A stretch of DNA of 22,141 bases from CAZQSL01 sp964595945 (GCA_964595945.1 CAZQSL010000056.1:1-22141); one strand, 5' to 3'; counted from the stretch's first letter, positions 6,848 through 15,626 are shown. Made by a program: numbers and translations. Notes: generated by a model from the letters alone, not told the origin.

Positions 6848-8797
6848 TCAGTCGATGATCTCGGATTTGATGAAGGCGAAGAATGCCGCCATGAAGAATC
6901 CGAATCCGAAGATGACGAGCACGACTACGTCGGTGAGCGCGTATTTGAGGCGGTTTTTGATTTCGAGCTCTTTGTAGTTGAACTGCGGGAAATCGTCGAT
7001 TTCGTATGGAGGTTCGCGGAATGCGCCGCCGAAGAGGTTGTGGGTGCGTTCGGAGTCGGGCATGTTGAATTTTTTGGTGAGGAATTCGAGGAACTGGCCC
7101 TGATAGGTCCAGAGGTAATTCTTTAGGTGTTTTTCGCGTTCGATGCCGGTGCTGGCGAGGTCGGTCGTGGCGTAGATGAAAGAGGAGACGGGAGAGATGC
7201 GGGAGAGGTTTTTGGCGAGCGCGACCTGGGCGTCTACGTCACGCTGGTACTTTTCTTCTTCTTTCTGGCTGACTTCGCTCGTGCTTTTGTTGGCCGAGAT
7301 GAATGACTGGTACATGCTGTCGTAAAATTTGCCTTTCTGTTCGGCGGAGAGAGACATGAATTTGCCCCAGAACTGCTCGGGGGTGACGGTGGGTTTGGGT
7401 TTTTGCGCGGCGGGGGCTGCTGCCGTGGCGGCGGGTGCGCCGGTAGCGGAGGGAGCCTGGCCGCTTTCGAGGGCGTCCTCGGCCTGTTTCTTGAGGGAGT
7501 CGAGTTCGCTCTTGCGTGATTCGCATTGTGCGAGGAGGTCGGGGACGTCGATGTCGTAGCCCATGTCCTTCGCCATTTTCGCGGCCTGGTCGATGGTCAT
7601 GCCGAGCTTTGCCTGGAGTTGTTTGTTGAGGTAGCGTTCGCAGCCGTAGAGCTTGATTTCGCGCAGGTCGTTGTCGGTGATTTCGCCGATGACGGCACTG
7701 ATCTGATTGGCGTCGAAGTCGCCGGGGATTTTGGATTTTTCGTCGCTGGAGGATGAGGAGCCGGAGGTGGTGGAGGATGAGGAGGATTCGCTGGAGGCGG
7801 TGGACTCCTGTTTTGTGGTGGTTTCTTCTTCGTCTTCTTCATCGTCCTTGACCATGCCGGAGAAGTCGATCTGGTCGAGTGAAATGCCTGTGGCGACTTC
7901 GAAATTTTTGATGGTGTCGGTGATCATGTTGTCGATGGTCTGGCCGGTGCCGTATTTGATGCGGCTCATGACTTTGCTCGGGGAGTCGATGGGTTTGATG
8001 CGGTCGGCGATGAAGGGGACGGCATTGGGGATGACGAGGACGAATATGACCCAGATGAATAGCAGGACCGAGATGGACGTGGAGCTGCGTTTGCTTTTGA
8101 TGGAGACGAATATGCCGACGGTGTACATGACGGCCATGAAGAGAAGCGAGGCGAGCATGGTGAGGAAAAATGCGCCCCATTCGGCGCCGGGCATTTTTAC
8201 GTTGGGGTTGAGCAGTACCATGAGCGCGCTGACGAGTAGTCCGAGGAGGTAGGGTATGATGAGGCTGAAGTAGCCGCCGATCCATTTTGCGACGATTATT
8301 TTGTCACGCGGGATGGCGTATGACATCAATAGTTTCAGAGTGCCGTTTTCGCGTTCGCCCGATACGGCGTCATAGCTGAATACGAATGCGAGGAGACTCA
8401 TGACAATGGAGACTATGAAGAGGAGGTCGATGGCGGGGAAGAGGGGGAAGACGGGGTTGATGTTGAGTTCGCCGGTAAATTGGGGTTTGAAGAACGGGTA
8501 GATGATGGTGGAGCGGTTGGGGTCTTTTTCGACACCGCTGTAGAATATCTGGAGTGGTGCGGGGGGGCGGTTGGCGCCGACGCCCGAGAACATGAGTTCC
8601 ATGTAGGATTCGTTGTCCTTGATGCGGTTGCGGTGCGCGGTGAGGTTGTTGACGTATGTGTCGTGCATGACGGTGTAGTCCTGCATGAGGACGGCGGTGC
8701 TGATTGTCATTATGCAGATGACTATGATGAATGAGACTATGAAGCGGAAGCTGTATATGTTGTCAAGGAGTTCTTTCCTTATAAGTGTGACCACCAT
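6848..8797 (-). CDS. ABC-2 type permease with large low-complexity insert
   Basis: A 649-residue membrane subunit of an ABC-2 exporter, NosY/GldF-like. A membrane segment lies near 18-38, then an outside loop, then a block of segments near 121-260 with the coupling motif SGERENGTLKLL near 146-157, and a last segment near 620-644. The large loop between the fifth and last segments contains LSRISPVSSFIYATTDLAS near 531-549, aligned with the same place in the neighbouring permease. Here this loop carries roughly 190 extra residues: a Ser/acidic tract (318-352), a helical part, and an Ala/Pro linker (447-470). Placed after the ATPase and sister permease and before a terminator; 56 bases separate it from the latter. 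Substrate unknown. The two permeases most likely form a heterodimer. Confidence 0.85.
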   Translation of the reverse strand: MVVTLIRKELLDNIYSFRFIVSFIIVICIMTISTAVLMQDYTVMHDTYVNNLTAHRNRIKDNESYMELMFSGVGANRPPAPLQIFYSGVEKDPNRSTIIYPFFKPQFTGELNINPVFPLFPAIDLLFIVSIVMSLLAFVFSYDAVSGERENGTLKLLMSYAIPRDKIIVAKWIGGYFSLIIPYLLGLLVSALMVLLNPNVKMPGAEWGAFFLTMLASLLFMAVMYTVGIFVSIKSKRSSTSISVLLFIWVIFVLVIPNAVPFIADRIKPIDSPSKVMSRIKYGTGQTIDNMITDTIKNFEVATGISLDQIDFSGMVKDDEEDEEETTTKQESTASSESSSSSTTSGSSSSSDEKSKIPGDFDANQISAVIGEITDNDLREIKLYGCERYLNKQLQAKLGMTIDQAAKMAKDMGYDIDVPDLLAQCESRKSELDSLKKQAEDALESGQAPSATGAPAATAAAPAAQKPKPTVTPEQFWGKFMSLSAEQKGKFYDSMYQSFISANKSTSEVSQKEEEKYQRDVDAQVALAKNLSRISPVSSFIYATTDLASTGIEREKHLKNYLWTYQGQFLEFLTKKFNMPDSERTHNLFGGAFREPPYEIDDFPQFNYKELEIKNRLKYALTDVVVLVIFGFGFFMAAFFAFIKSEIID

Positions 8798-8853
8798 TTT
8801 TGTGAGTGCTCCCTATTGTGTCGAGTGTGGTGCCGGCATGGGGTGCCGGTGAG

Positions 8854-10248
8854 TTATTTGACGTCGTATCTGAGGAATTTGACGAATGTGACCATGAAGA
8901 GGATGACGAGGTATATGCAGAGGATGCCGATGTCCCAGATGGCGTTGTTGAGGCTGTTGGTGAGATCGAGGTGCATGTTGCGGAAGAGTGGGACTTTTTC
9001 CATTTTGATCTTGATGTAGAGCATCGGTATGGGTTTGGATTTGTCGGGGCGGACGAAGTGGTCGCGCTCTTTGCCGAGTTCTTCGCGGTGGCGGTATATT
9101 TCTTCGCGGAGTTGTGCGTAGTCCTTGACGCCCGTGCCGGCGATGGTGGTGGCGGCGTAGACGTAGGTGGCGGAGGGAGAGATGCGGGAGATGTTCATGG
9201 CGAGTTTTGTCTGATTGTCGAGACGGTTGAGCCAGCGGCCTTCGAGGTCGCGGACCCGCTGGGGGACTTCTTTTTTGATGCGGTCGCTGATGTTACGTCG
9301 TTCGTCGCCTTCGGATTTCCATGCTTCGTGCGTGAGGTCGGTTTCGAGTTTTTCCTCTTCGCGGATGACCTGGTCAGCAGTGACGGTGGGGACGAGGCGT
9401 TTGGCGATGACGGGTGAGATGTTGGGGACGACGAGGACAAAGACGACCCATGCGAAGAGTGAGAGTATTAGCGCGGTGGATGATTTTTGTGAAAATGCGG
9501 AGAAGAGAAGTCCCATGAGGTAGAAGACTGATATGTATAGAGCGGATAGAGTGAACAGGATGGCGATGCGCGTGTAGTCTTCGCCTGCGAACGAGATGTC
9601 TTTTCGGATGGATACGAGGAGAAATCCGACGCCGAAGGCGAGGATGAACGGTATCAGGATGGATAGAGTGCCGCCGAGCCATTTAGCGATGATGACGATG
9701 TCGCGCGGGATGGGGTTGGTGAGCATGAGTTTGAGGGTCTGGTCTTCTTTTTCGCCCGATATGGCGTCGAATGCGAAGAGCAGTGCGAGGAGGCTGAGGA
9801 CGATGTTGATGATGTAGATGAAGTCGGGGGGCATGAAGAGCGTAAACAGCGGGTTGGCATATTTGCTGCCTTCGGGCTGGACGCTCATGAGTTTGGATTC
9901 TCTGAAAAACACGCGGCCGCCGCCTCTGTCGCCGGGCATTGTCATGCCGGGGATCATGAATGAGCGGCTCATCTGTTTTTCGAGTCCGATAGCGAAGAGG
10001 CCGAGGGTGGTGGGGCGTGGGTCTTCGGTGACGCCGAAGGCTTCGAATTGGGGCTGGCTGCTGAGGTTGGCGAGGTCGCTGCGGTGCATTTGTTTCGCGG
10101 TGGAGTAGTCTTCGAGGCGGCGTCCGTGATTGACGCCCATGATCTGGAGGCTGCCGACGATGAGTATCGTGAGCAGGATGATGGAGACGATGAATTTGAA
10201 GCTTACGAGATTCAGCAGCATTTCCTTGCGAATGATCGTGAAAAACAT
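8854..10248 (-). CDS. ABC-2 type permease, shorter paralogue
   Basis: A 464-residue ABC-2 exporter membrane subunit, paralogous to its downstream neighbour. Membrane segments lie near 16-36 and in the block 140-280, with the coupling motif SGEKEDQTLKLML near 164-176, and a last one near 434-456. The long external loop before the last segment contains MNISRISPSATYVYAATTIA near 351-370, a motif shared with the longer permease. AGGAGA about seven bases before the ATG supports the start; 35 bases separate it from the ATPase gene. Proteins of this layout are found beside NosF/CcmA-type ATPases and export or remodel unknown envelope substrates. The pair plus one ATPase is enough for a full transporter. 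Confidence 0.88.
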   Translation of the reverse strand: MFFTIIRKEMLLNLVSFKFIVSIILLTILIVGSLQIMGVNHGRRLEDYSTAKQMHRSDLANLSSQPQFEAFGVTEDPRPTTLGLFAIGLEKQMSRSFMIPGMTMPGDRGGGRVFFRESKLMSVQPEGSKYANPLFTLFMPPDFIYIINIVLSLLALLFAFDAISGEKEDQTLKLMLTNPIPRDIVIIAKWLGGTLSILIPFILAFGVGFLLVSIRKDISFAGEDYTRIAILFTLSALYISVFYLMGLLFSAFSQKSSTALILSLFAWVVFVLVVPNISPVIAKRLVPTVTADQVIREEEKLETDLTHEAWKSEGDERRNISDRIKKEVPQRVRDLEGRWLNRLDNQTKLAMNISRISPSATYVYAATTIAGTGVKDYAQLREEIYRHREELGKERDHFVRPDKSKPIPMLYIKIKMEKVPLFRNMHLDLTNSLNNAIWDIGILCIYLVILFMVTFVKFLRYDVK

Positions 10249-10283
10249 GGATGTTTCTCCTGACAGGGTGTGTGGGGGTTGTG

Positions 10284-11039
10284 TTACTTTTTCACCATTC
10301 GCCCGTGTGTGATGTCCTGAGAGATATACTGGAGGTAGAGGGCTTCGAGGTCTTCTCCTTCGAGTTCTTCCTTTTCGATGACTCGCACGAGGTTGCCCGA
10401 GCTCATGATGCCGACGCGGTCGGAGATTTCCTTGGCGCGGAAAATGTCGTGAGTGGTCATGAGAATGGCCTTGCCCTCTTCGCGCAGGTCGGCGAGTAGG
10501 CGTATAAATTCGAGGCCGCCCTTGGGATCGAGGCCTGAGGTGGGTTCGTCGAGTATGATGACGTCGGCGTTTTTGAGGATGGCGATGGCGATGCCGAGGC
10601 GCTGGCGCATGCCTTTGGAAAATCCCTTGACGCGGCGTTTGTAGGCGTTTTCGGCGAGTCCGACGCGTTTGAGCACGCTTGTGTACATTTCTTCGGTGAC
10701 ATCTTTGCGGCCCGTGAGCTTGGTAAAGAAATCAAGATTCTGGCGCGCCGTGAAGTTGCCGTAGAGCTGGACATTTTCGGACACGTAGGCGATGTGTTTC
10801 TTAGCTTCGAGCGGTTTTTTGTTGACGTCGATGCTGCAGATGTGCACCGAGCCCTCGGTCGGGTCGGAAAATCCGAGGATGAGCATCAGTGTGGACGTCT
10901 TGCCGGCGCCGTTTGCGCCGAGCATCGTGAATATCTCACCCTTGTGCACATTGAGGTTGAGATGGTCTACGGCGAGTACTCCGTTGTCGTAGACTTTTAC
11001 GAGGTTTTCGATTTTCAGATAGATTTCTCGTTCCGCCAT
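10284..11039 (-). CDS. ABC transporter ATP-binding protein
   Basis: A 251-residue cytoplasmic ATPase of the CcmA/NatA/NosF type that powers ABC-2 exporters. All nucleotide-binding motifs are present: Walker A GANGAGKT (41-48), signature FSKGMRQRLG (140-149), Walker B VIILDEP (160-166) and switch histidine in TTHD (H197). The Q-loop region reads YVSENVQLYG, with Glu or Asn where Gln is usual, as is common in this subgroup. The start is supported by GGGAGA about seven bases before the ATG. First gene of a three-gene minus-strand operon with two ABC-2 permeases. Direction of transport is expected to be export; substrate unknown. Confidence 0.93.
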   Translation of the reverse strand: MAEREIYLKIENLVKVYDNGVLAVDHLNLNVHKGEIFTMLGANGAGKTSTLMLILGFSDPTEGSVHICSIDVNKKPLEAKKHIAYVSENVQLYGNFTARQNLDFFTKLTGRKDVTEEMYTSVLKRVGLAENAYKRRVKGFSKGMRQRLGIAIAILKNADVIILDEPTSGLDPKGGLEFIRLLADLREEGKAILMTTHDIFRAKEISDRVGIMSSGNLVRVIEKEELEGEDLEALYLQYISQDITHGRMVKK

Positions 11040-11127
11040 ATAAAATCTCCCAGATAGGAAAGCTGTGAACCTTGCGCATTATCTTATCAAAAGCCGCAGG
11101 GGATAGCACTACATTTTGAAAATTTTT

Positions 11128-12270
11128 TCAGCGCCTGCCCACATCGAACTGCGGGCCGTGTCTTGCCGCCATTTGCGCGAGCGTTTCGAGTGCCACGCCT
11201 TCGCCGAGCGAGGCGGCGAATTCAAACGGCGGCCTTTTGAACAGCGCTCCGTACCGCATCGCGTCGTCGATATCATCAGGTGTGGCGACACCCGCATCTG
11301 CGAGCCTCAGGGCTTCGGCATAGAGCGCGAGCAGGACACGTCCGGCGATTGCCTGCTTGCTGTCGCTGTCAATTGCCCGGTCACCGCCGGCTGGCAGTAT
11401 GATCGAGCCGTCCTCCATATATTTATAGAAACCGCGGCGCGCCCTGACCCCATGTGCGCCATCAGCGTGAAGTCCACGGATAACCTCCGGCACCGGAAAC
11501 CGCGCTCCGAGCGCGTCCTGCATCGCCGTCATGGCCTTGTACAGCAGGTCGATGCCGAGCATGTCGGCCATGCGGAAAAGACCTGTCGGCAATCCGCCAT
11601 GCGGGCTGATCAGCGCCGAGTCGATCTGATCCCGGGCATACACGCCTTCCGCCTCGCACCTGATCGCCTCATACATCGCGGCGCACAGCAGCCTGTTGAC
11701 GATAAAACCCGGCGCGTCAGCGCACCTCACGGCCACCTTGCCGAGCCGTTCCGCGACCGCCGCCACCACCCCTGCTGTCTCCTCCGACGTCTCAGCGCCG
11801 CTTATCACCTCCACAAGCCGCATCATCGACACGGGATTGAAAAAGTGCATGCCCGCAATGCGTCCCCGATGCGCCCTGCCCCGCGCAATTTCCGTAATGC
11901 TCAGCGCCGAAGTGTTGCTCACCAGCACCGCATCCGCGGCACAGACAGACTCAAGCTGGGCAAACACCGCACGCTTCACGTCCATATTCTCCGTGACAGC
12001 CTCGATCACAAACGGTATCTCACAAAACTCATCATACCCGAGCGTCACCGACACAAGCGCAAGCCGCGACTCCATATCCTCACGACTCATACGCCGCCGC
12101 TTCACCTTGAATTCATATATCTCCCTCACCTTTTCAAGCGCGGCATCGAGACATTTCCCGTCAATATCCTTCACCACCACACCGATCCCGGCCTGACTCG
12201 CCACATACGCGATCTCCCCGCCCATCACTCCCGCACCCACTATCCCGATCTTTCCTATATCCTTCATCAT
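11128..12270 (-). CDS. 3-hydroxyacyl-CoA dehydrogenase
   Basis: A cytoplasmic NAD-dependent enzyme of about 380 residues that oxidises (S)-3-hydroxyacyl-CoA to 3-ketoacyl-CoA, or runs in reverse in butyrate-type synthesis (HADH/Hbd/FadB-C family). The Rossmann motif GAGVMGG lies near 12-18, the conserved VSNTSALSITEIA near 117-129, the catalytic His in GMHFFNP near 140-146, Glu in VEV near 154, and FIVNRLL near 189-195. The C-terminal dehydrogenase domain occurs once (about 185-285) and a second related segment follows (about 305-375), as in longer family members of 380-410 residues. ATG 12270 is preferred: GAGGA stands six bases before it; GTG 12273 and ATG 12267 are alternatives. Single gene with its own promoter. 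It may work with the hydratase and SCP2 genes at 17133-18548. Confidence 0.92.
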   Translation of the reverse strand: MMKDIGKIGIVGAGVMGGEIAYVASQAGIGVVVKDIDGKCLDAALEKVREIYEFKVKRRRMSREDMESRLALVSVTLGYDEFCEIPFVIEAVTENMDVKRAVFAQLESVCAADAVLVSNTSALSITEIARGRAHRGRIAGMHFFNPVSMMRLVEVISGAETSEETAGVVAAVAERLGKVAVRCADAPGFIVNRLLCAAMYEAIRCEAEGVYARDQIDSALISPHGGLPTGLFRMADMLGIDLLYKAMTAMQDALGARFPVPEVIRGLHADGAHGVRARRGFYKYMEDGSIILPAGGDRAIDSDSKQAIAGRVLLALYAEALRLADAGVATPDDIDDAMRYGALFKRPPFEFAASLGEGVALETLAQMAARHGPQFDVGRR

Positions 12271-12312
12271 CACGATTCCTCATATCATTATCTTTTAAGT
12301 ATTTCGCCACCG

Positions 12313-12321
12313 ATTATAGCA
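12313..12321 (-). promoter_or_regulatory. extended -10 promoter for the hydroxyacyl-CoA dehydrogenase gene
   Basis: On the minus strand this reads TGCTATAAT, a perfect extended -10 element, giving a leader of roughly 35 bases before ATG 12270. The -35 region is poor, which is tolerated with an extended -10. Confidence 0.55.
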
Positions 12322-12344
12322 CCCCTCGACTACCCAATAAAAGA

Positions 12345-12373
12345 TTGACATAGCACAAACACAAAAGTATTGT
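12345..12373 (+). promoter_or_regulatory. sigma-70-type promoter for the 12486-15537 unit
   Basis: A perfect -35 TTGACA (12345-12350), a 17-base spacer and a -10 TATTGT (12368-12373, four of six consensus bases). It lies about 105 bases before the first gene of the unit, in a gap without genes, back to back with the minus promoter of the dehydrogenase. Confidence 0.55.
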
Positions 12374-12485
12374 GAAACCCGTAAAAAGACACTTATAACA
12401 AATTGGACATTGCATATCCTTACGGCAATGTGCTATTTTTTACAAAGGGCTTCCTCACACAGACGGAACCCCCGCAAGGTGAATA

Positions 12486-13067
12486 ATGGTTATGAATGAC
12501 CTCATTCTCCAGAAAATCGCAGCCCAACTCGAAACCGCCCGCAAAGAGCTCGACGACGCTTCCCGCCGCCTCGAAGAGCTTATCGAAACAGTGATCGGCG
12601 ACATCAACGCCAACCTCACCGCACTGTTCTTCGAAAACGTCAAACGCGCCATCGCCCGCCGACCCGGCTCCGCAGCCGCTCTCACCGATCGCGAACTCGA
12701 ACAACTCCGCCTCGAAGTAGTCTCCGTCATCGACGAGGAAAAAGACAAATTCATGCGCACGCTCCGCGAGTTTTCCGGCTGGCGCGATGTCTCCACTTAC
12801 TTCCTCAACGGCAACTCCGAACTCTGGAAAAGCGTCAAATCTCTCGAAAACGCCATCAACAAAGTACTCAAAAAATACGACCTCCCCAACCTCGACGCAA
12901 AAAACTGGAGCTGGTTTTCCGAAGACATCGAAAACGACATGACCAGAGAATTCCCCAACCTCAAAAAAATGTTCATCGACAAACTCAAACACTTCAAATA
13001 CCTCGAAACACGCTACATCGAAGAATCACAAGCCCGCGAAACCCTCGCCCGCCTCGAACACTTCTGA
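12486..13067 (+). CDS. hypothetical coiled-coil-like cytoplasmic protein
   Basis: I do not recognise this 193-residue protein. It has no signal peptide, membrane segment or cysteine. Residues 5-40 are a heptad-like amphipathic helix rich in Leu, Glu and Arg (QKIAAQLETARKELDDASRR), and most of the rest also looks helical and charged. Short aromatic-containing loops stand near 98-114 and 140-146 (NWSWFSE). AAGG six bases before the ATG supports the start. It is the first gene of a unit of three, 42 bases before a double glycosyltransferase and followed by a secreted LolA-like protein, with one promoter and one terminator around the set. A scaffolding or regulatory role for the glycosyltransferase is possible but only inferred from position. 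Confidence 0.8.
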   Translation: MVMNDLILQKIAAQLETARKELDDASRRLEELIETVIGDINANLTALFFENVKRAIARRPGSAAALTDRELEQLRLEVVSVIDEEKDKFMRTLREFSGWRDVSTYFLNGNSELWKSVKSLENAINKVLKKYDLPNLDAKNWSWFSEDIENDMTREFPNLKKMFIDKLKHFKYLETRYIEESQARETLARLEHF

Positions 13068-13109
13068 GCGCACCCGCCATCACGCCAACCTCTTATCAAT
13101 GGAGCAAAA

Positions 13110-14618
13110 ATGACCGTCTTTGTAGTACTGCCAGCCTTCAACGAAGAAGAAAGCCTCCCGCTACTCCTCGACCGCTACCAGCAACATATCCCCACATGGC
13201 ACGCACCGGCAAAATTCATCATCGTCGACGACGGCAGCAGCGACAACACCGTCTCCGCCATCTCCAGACACCCACTCCACCAGCAGGGCCTCGTCGAAAT
13301 CATCTCCCATACCACCAACCGCGGCCTCGCAGCCGCCATGCGCACCGGCATCACCGCATTCCTCTCCCGCTCCACCTCCCCCGATGACATCATGCTCACC
13401 ATGGACTCCGACAACACTCACGACCCGCAGTACGCTCTCGAACTCTTTCGCCAGATACACGACGGCGCCTCCATGGCCATCTGCTCACGATTTGTCTCCG
13501 GCGGCGTCGAACAGGGCCTCAGCCTCTTCCGCAAAATCCTCAGCCGCGGCGCAAAACTCTTTATGACCCTCCTCGCCCCAGTCCCCGTCAAAGACATAAG
13601 CTGCGGATACCGCGCATACTCACGCCACGCCCTCGACCTCGCCGCACGCACCTACGGCGCACACCTCGTCCAAAGCACCTCCGCATCCGTCCAGGCCGAA
13701 CTCCTCATCAGATTCCTCGCCCTCAACCTCAAAATCGTCGAAATACCATTCATACTCCAATACGACCTCAAACGAGGCCCCAGCAAAATCGGATTCGCCA
13801 AAACCATCCGCGGATACTTCTCCCTCAGAGGCATCCAGCAACAATCACTCCGCGAAGTCCGCCACTACCGCCAAAACGGCTACAAAAACGGCATCTCAGG
13901 CGCCGGCGGCCTCGTACAGATCTGCACATACAACGAAAAAGACAACATCGAACCCCTCATCCGCGCCGTCTTCCACACCGTACCCGACATCTCCATCCTC
14001 ATCGTCGACGACGCCTCCCCAGACGGCACCGCCGACATCGTACAGTCCCTCCAGAAAGAATTTCCAACCCTCAACCTCATGCGCCGCCCCGGAAAACTCG
14101 GCCTCGGCTCCGCCATCCTCCAGGGCTTCACATGGGGTCGCGACAACGGATTCAGATACGTCATCAACATGGACGCAGACTTCTCCCACGACCCCGCCAT
14201 ACTCCCCGAAATCATCGACAAATCATCCACCGCCGACTACGTCGTCGGCACCCGCTACATCAAAGGCGGCGCCACCATCAACTGGCCCCCCTACCGCCGT
14301 CTCCTCAGCTACTGCGGCAACGCCTTCGCACGCCTCATGCTCTCCATGCCTCTACACGACCTCACGACCGCTTACCGCCTCATCAAAACCGACAAACTCG
14401 ACAGCCTCAAAACCTCCCACATCCCGGCCACCGGATACAGCTTCGTCATCGCTCTATCCTTCCACGCCACTTGCGCCAACCTCAATATCGCCGAAGTCCC
14501 CATCAGATTCCTCGACCGCCAGTTCGGCGCCTCCAAAATGCCCGCAAGCTACATCAAGGAAGCTCTCTCCATAGTTTTCAAACTCAGAAAAACAAGAAAA
14601 AACTGGAATAACCTCTGA
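13110..14618 (+). CDS. double family 2 glycosyltransferase, DPM1-like
   Basis: A 502-residue protein with two GT2 (GT-A) domains of the polyprenyl-phosphate mannose/glucose synthase type in tandem: about residues 1-250 and 266-495. Copy 1 has VLPAFNEEESLP (6-17), FIIVDDGSSDNT (36-47) and the metal motif MDSDNTHDP (98-106). Copy 2 has ICTYNEKDNIEPLI (271-284), IVDDASPDGTADI (298-310), MDADFSHDP (354-362), VGTRYIKGG, and the C-terminal FGASKM (472-477) as in DPM1. Both metal sites are intact. No membrane segments follow, unlike DpgS/GtrB, so it resembles soluble bacterial Ppm1. Normal members have a single domain. GGAG five bases before the ATG gives the start. Likely product: polyprenyl-phosphate sugars used on the far side of the membrane; two domains could serve two sugars or one obligate dimer. 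Confidence 0.9.
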   Translation: MTVFVVLPAFNEEESLPLLLDRYQQHIPTWHAPAKFIIVDDGSSDNTVSAISRHPLHQQGLVEIISHTTNRGLAAAMRTGITAFLSRSTSPDDIMLTMDSDNTHDPQYALELFRQIHDGASMAICSRFVSGGVEQGLSLFRKILSRGAKLFMTLLAPVPVKDISCGYRAYSRHALDLAARTYGAHLVQSTSASVQAELLIRFLALNLKIVEIPFILQYDLKRGPSKIGFAKTIRGYFSLRGIQQQSLREVRHYRQNGYKNGISGAGGLVQICTYNEKDNIEPLIRAVFHTVPDISILIVDDASPDGTADIVQSLQKEFPTLNLMRRPGKLGLGSAILQGFTWGRDNGFRYVINMDADFSHDPAILPEIIDKSSTADYVVGTRYIKGGATINWPPYRRLLSYCGNAFARLMLSMPLHDLTTAYRLIKTDKLDSLKTSHIPATGYSFVIALSFHATCANLNIAEVPIRFLDRQFGASKMPASYIKEALSIVFKLRKTRKNWNNL

Positions 14619-14658
14619 AAACACATTATAAGTAACACCATGGGAGGTGCCTCCAAAA

Positions 14659-15537
14659 ATGAAAAAACTATCAACCCATGACAATCACGGCCAATTCGCC
14701 GCCGCCATCCTGATCATCACCACCGCCGCCATCATCACACTCACCGCCACCGCCGCACCACACCCAGCCGCCACCTCCCCACAGTCTGTCATCAACAAAA
14801 TGCAGCAGAAATTCCTCTCCTACAAACTCAAAAGCTATACCTACGACGAAATCCGAGTCGCCACCTATGAAGTCACCGACAAAAGCCGCCAGACCGGCAT
14901 ATCCCCAGTCGCCGAAACAAACGGCTCCACCACCAAGGCGCGATACTTCTACCAATCCCCCTCAAAACACGGCTACCGCCTCCTCTCCGAACGCATGGAC
15001 AACTACTGGATCGGCAGCCCCAACCAGCTCGGCGCTCTACCGATGGACTCAAAATGGAAAAATAAAGTCATAAGCTGGTACTCCCTCAAGCTGCTCCCCG
15101 ATACCACTGTCGATAAAAACAAATGCTACTCCCTCGCACTCACCCCCAAACCCGGCAAACCGGCCGCCTACGGCATGACCTGGTACATCGACAAAAAATA
15201 CCTCGTCATACGCAAATTCATCTACGACGTCAACTACGGCGACTATCCCCTCAAAGTCACCGGCACCATGAAATTCAAAACCCTCAAAAACGGGCTCCTT
15301 TTCCCAACATCAGCCACATGGACCACCAAAGTCCACGGCCTCCCCTTCATTTTCAAAACCAAATCAATCTACACCAACTACCACTTCAATATCCCACTCG
15401 ACCCCTCCGTATTCAAAGAAGAATACCCACCCGACTGGCTCAACAAAATGAAAGAACAGCAAATCCAGAGCAAGCAGAAAGGCGCCGCACCATCCTTCCC
15501 CCTACCACCCGGCGTCTCCCCCGACATCCTCAAATAA
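14659..15537 (+). CDS. secreted LolA/LolB-like protein (COG2834-type)
   Basis: A 292-residue exported protein. A basic N-terminus is followed by a hydrophobic stretch near 13-33 ending in TATAA, a likely signal peptide. The mature part resembles outer-membrane-lipoprotein-sorting proteins: an N-terminal helix (VINKMQQKFLSYKLKSYTYDE), then beta-rich repeats including WYIDKKYLVIRKFIYDV and LLFPTSATW, giving the open barrel that holds a lipid chain in LolA. This is a resemblance of layout, not a strong motif match. The tail is Pro/Gln/Lys-rich. I use ATG 14659; GTG 14647 in frame is an alternative, but GGGAGG at 14642-14647 covers that site and fits 14659 better (11 bases). It lies 40 bases after the double GT2 gene and is last before the terminator. 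Inferred role: lipid or glycolipid carrier in the periplasm. Confidence 0.75.
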   Translation: MKKLSTHDNHGQFAAAILIITTAAIITLTATAAPHPAATSPQSVINKMQQKFLSYKLKSYTYDEIRVATYEVTDKSRQTGISPVAETNGSTTKARYFYQSPSKHGYRLLSERMDNYWIGSPNQLGALPMDSKWKNKVISWYSLKLLPDTTVDKNKCYSLALTPKPGKPAAYGMTWYIDKKYLVIRKFIYDVNYGDYPLKVTGTMKFKTLKNGLLFPTSATWTTKVHGLPFIFKTKSIYTNYHFNIPLDPSVFKEEYPPDWLNKMKEQQIQSKQKGAAPSFPLPPGVSPDILK

Positions 15538-15568
15538 TCACATCTCCCCCACACTGACTCCCACCGCA

Positions 15569-15595
15569 GGGGATGGCTCACCGCCATCCCCTTTT
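15569..15595 (+). terminator. rho-independent terminator of the 12486-15537 unit
   Basis: GGGGATGGC (15569-15577) pairs perfectly with GCCATCCCC (15583-15591) over a five-base loop and runs into TTTT. It lies 31 bases after the stop codon of the LolA-like gene. Confidence 0.88.
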
Positions 15596-15626
15596 CATCC
15601 CGATTTTTGCGATAGAATTCCGGATA

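Noticed and set aside
11116..12348. A 410-codon plus-strand frame opposite the hydroxyacyl-CoA dehydrogenase
   Set aside because: Composition is that of an antisense shadow (rich in Arg and His, no domain), and the minus frame has all dehydrogenase motifs.
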